64,000 bases of DNA from Parastagonospora avenae f. sp. tritici 18332-5 (Eukaryota > Ascomycota > Dothideomycetes > Pleosporales > Phaeosphaeriaceae): positions 3,216-67,215 of the forward strand of contig JAFJTR010000095.1 in the NCBI GenBank assembly GCA_022559985.1, read 5' to 3'. Position numbers and translations under genes: made by a program. Below are positions 61,687 through 64,000 of this stretch, piece by piece (position 1 is the stretch's first letter; the number at the start of each line of letters is the position of its first letter). A model generated the notes under the pieces. The model ran no database searches. It had not been told where the DNA came from and was given only the letters and a program-made list of their open reading frames with translations.

Positions 61687-62725
61687 ATGGCTCCAGAGAA
61701 GGCCACCAAGACCAAGGCTACAAAGCACGCCCCGAAGACTGTCGCAGATTTCACGGTTCTGCAACTCGTGCTTCCCACCTCATCCAGCCTGCCGGAGCAA
61801 TGCAAGGATGCGAAACATTATATCTACGTTAAACCACATGCGCCCAGCGTACCAACTGCGACCGATGAACGAAGTCTATTCATAGCAAACGTACCGATCT
61901 ATGCGACAGAGGGCAACATGCGGGCGCTATTTGCCGAGCAGCTCGGTGGCTCAATGGTCGAGCGCGTGGAGTTTGATGCAACCATACCAGCACAACCGAT
62001 GCACAAGCGGTGGAAGACAGACAAGCCTGGAAACGAGGGGGGGGAGAAGCGGGGAAAGAAGAGGAAGCGCAATGAGGAGTCTCTTGTAGCTGAAGGCGTG
62101 GTGGAAGATGCAGAGAGTGCATTGCCTTCAATATGGCCGGGCAAGTTACGACGAAGCGGTAGTGGAGCAGTCGTTATCTTCGTCGACAAGAGGAGTGCCA
62201 GGGGCGCCATGAAGGAGGTATACAAGGCTGTCAAGGATAATAAGAGCATACATTGGAAGAGCGGCGATGCGGCTCTAGGCGTTGAACGTATGTTTAGACC
62301 TCAAAGCGCCATCTTGCCCAAAACTAACGCAAACACTAGGATACCGCCAACACAACAAGCTTACCTACCCGACTCCTACGTCCCTCCAAAACTCTCTCAA
62401 CGCTTACCTCTCGCAATTTAACACCCTCGAGACTCTACGCAACAAACATCGAAAGACAGCACGCTCCGTGCCCGACGAAGAAGGCTTCGTCACCGTCACA
62501 CGCGGCGGTCGTGCAGGGCCCGCACGTATCGAGGATGCAGAAAAGAAGAAGGAAGAGCTCGAGGCCAGGAAGAAGAAGAACGCAGTCAAAGACGACTTCT
62601 ACCGGTTCCAAAATCGTGAGAAGAGGAAGGAAGTGGAAATGGGCCTGAGGAGACGATTTGAAGAGGATAGGAAGAGGGTGGAGCGAATGAGAGAGGGGAG
62701 GGGCAGGGTGAGGCCGGAGACATGA
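61687..62725 (+). CDS. RRP7: Ribosomal RNA processing protein 7
   Basis: Exons 61687-62287 and 62340-62725 (52-bp intron, VE|RYRQHNKL) give 328 residues from the MAPEKATK methionine. The N-terminal part holds TVADFTVLQLVLP and an RRM-like fold (RSLFIANVPIYATEGNMRALF, then SGAVVIFVDKRSARGAM), interrupted by a basic, disordered insertion (EKRGKKRKRNEE). The C-terminal Rrp7 region is intact: DEEGFVTVTRGGR, then KDDFYRFQNREKRKEVEMG, and a basic helix at the end. Rrp7 acts in the UTP-C/CURI group in early 40S pre-ribosome assembly in the nucleolus. Confidence 0.94.
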
Positions 62726-63373
62726 GAGACAGTGCGGGCGGGAATGGAAACATCTTTCAGGTGGCTCATCAAGTTCGAAATGAGACGATAAAATCTGACC
62801 TGAATCAGAGAGCCTGAAGGCTTGCGAGACCCTATTCCTACAGGTGAAGGTAGAGCGCAAGAGATCGTCAGTGAGCGTCCAGCCGAAACACCGATAACAA
62901 TCCTGAAGAGATCTCAGCAGGAGAACACTGATGCTGGCACTGTATCAATCGGCGAAGCCATGATGACCCTTGACCTCGTCCCAGGAAGATCCAGTTGAGC
63001 GCGCTTCGACGCTGGGGGCTTCAAATTGTGAGCAGTTACGTAGTGGCGGAGAACTGCACCTTTGGTATAGACAGGACTGCCCCATAACTCACAGAACTCA
63101 TTTGCCTACTTAGGGAAGATCTGCGCAGATACTTGGTCTGGTTGATGCTGCACCCATCGTGCCTTCCTTCCAAAGCACCCGCACGTGCTCACGCGCTTAG
63201 CGTGGCTCAACATCGCTTTTTCTGCCAAACCTCACTCTTGCAACCTTGTCTTCCGCTTCTTCGCCTCTTCTTCTGCTAGTCTATCCTACATTCGTAGATC
63301 TCCCCCTTCTCTCGGTCACATTGTATCATCAGTGCATCTCTCCGCGACAGCTCTTTCCATCCGATTCTCGACC
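62726..63373. other. Intergenic, RRP7 3' end and DMC1 promoter
   Basis: No gene seen. It presumably holds the meiotic promoter of DMC1; I did not identify a specific element. Confidence 0.6.
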
Positions 63374-64000
63374 ATGGCACCTTCCTCAGTTGCGAGCGAC
63401 GACTCGGGTGATGTGAGCACTGCCACCTCATGCTCTGTCACTGGCTTTGCATTGACAAACCACAACAGGACAGCTTCATCGTCGATATCGATGCGATCCA
63501 AGCACATGGCATCGGTGCTGTTGACATTGCAAAGCTGAAAGCCAATGGCTACTACACGATCGCTTCAGTGCACTCAGCCACTCGTCGCAACCTGCTGAAG
63601 ATCAAAGGCTTCAGTGAGATCAAGGTGGACAAGGTCAAGGATGCGATTACCAAGTGCCAGGTGACCTATTCCCTCACCATACACTATGGCCAACACTTAC
63701 GAAACCTTCAGCCTGCAGGAGGCGGCTTTCAGACCGCACATGAACTCGGCCAGCAGCGCAAGCGTGTCCTGAAGATCTCGACTGGAAGCAAACAGCTCGA
63801 CACCATCCTGGGAGGGTGAGTGCATTCTTTTCTCGCGTCTCAACAGCGAGATTGCTTACATTTTGTAGTGGCTTCCAGACTATGAGTATCAGCGAGGTAT
63901 TTGGCGAGTTTCGTTGCGGAAAGACGCAGATGTCCCATACTATGTCAGTCATCGCGCAGTTGCCAAAGGACATGGGCGGTGCTGAGGGCAAGGTTGCCTA
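63374..64000 (+). CDS. DMC1: Meiotic recombinase DMC1, 5' part, cut by window end
   Basis: Exons 63374-63412, 63469-63660, 63712-63815 and 63869 to beyond 64000. Introns are 56, 51 and 53 bp. The 13-codon first exon joins GD|DSFIVDIDAIQ. The N-terminal helix-hairpin-helix region follows (HGIGAVDIAKLKANGYYTIASV, written here only as a location marker for residues about 24-45). Then come QRKRVLKISTGSKQLDTILGG and the start of the RecA core with Walker A GEFRCGKTQ, ending in GKVAY. The linker sequence and DIDAIQAHGIG are closer to Dmc1 than to Rad51. DMC1 carries out strand exchange between homologues in meiosis, so the species has at least the genetic basis for a sexual cycle. The 3' half is outside the window. 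Confidence 0.92.

Overview
The window is nuclear DNA of a filamentous ascomycete. Genes are dense, lie on both strands and are split by short introns, mostly 45-115 bp, with GT..AG borders and CTRAY-like branch points. Gene content (group III HAMP-repeat histidine kinase, AA9 LPMO, class II-type peroxidase, HET domain, DMC1) fits Pezizomycotina. Dothideomycetes/Pleosporales is my guess and is inference only. I joined exons by hand from splice signals and reading-frame continuity. Every joined CDS comes out as a whole number of codons.

Left part (1-10.2 kb): a 17-bp tandem repeat sits at the edge, then about 2 kb without a credible gene. Next is a very long secreted peroxidase with an acidic minisatellite and a Ser/Thr-rich tail of about 930 residues, followed by an ULS1-like SNF2/RING translocase on the minus strand. 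Middle-left (11.7-32.8 kb) is mostly conserved housekeeping: 14-3-3, mitochondrial IF1, nucleoporin NSP1, a LAA2-like AP-1 accessory factor, the NIK1/OS-1 histidine kinase, a small RING protein, DUS3, BAP31-like and an amidase. Several pairs are divergent (NSP1/LAA2-like, DUS3/BAP31-like).

Middle (32.8-49.9 kb) is patchier: a RING pseudogene, a seven-exon histidine acid phosphatase, a 4.3-kb gene-poor stretch, a SCOC-like coiled-coil protein, the divergent mitochondrial pair MAS1 (MPP beta) and SDH4, an AA9 LPMO, and a second RING gene followed by a (GTT)33 microsatellite.

Right part (49.9-64 kb): the most unusual gene encodes one 1356-residue polypeptide that joins a homeodomain-like segment, a C2H2/Cys-rich zinc region, a protein kinase domain and a HET (heterokaryon incompatibility) domain. 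It is followed by NUP85, a SYLF (Ysc84-like) protein, RRP7 and the 5' part of DMC1, which runs off the end.

Functionally the conserved genes cover nuclear transport (NSP1, NUP85), mitochondrial import and energy (MAS1, SDH4, IF1), RNA maturation (RRP7, DUS3), osmotic signalling and fungicide response (NIK1) and meiotic recombination (DMC1). The accessory interest lies in the peroxidase, the RING genes with damaged zinc sites, and above all the kinase-HET fusion. No tRNA, rRNA, CRISPR array or intact transposon was seen.
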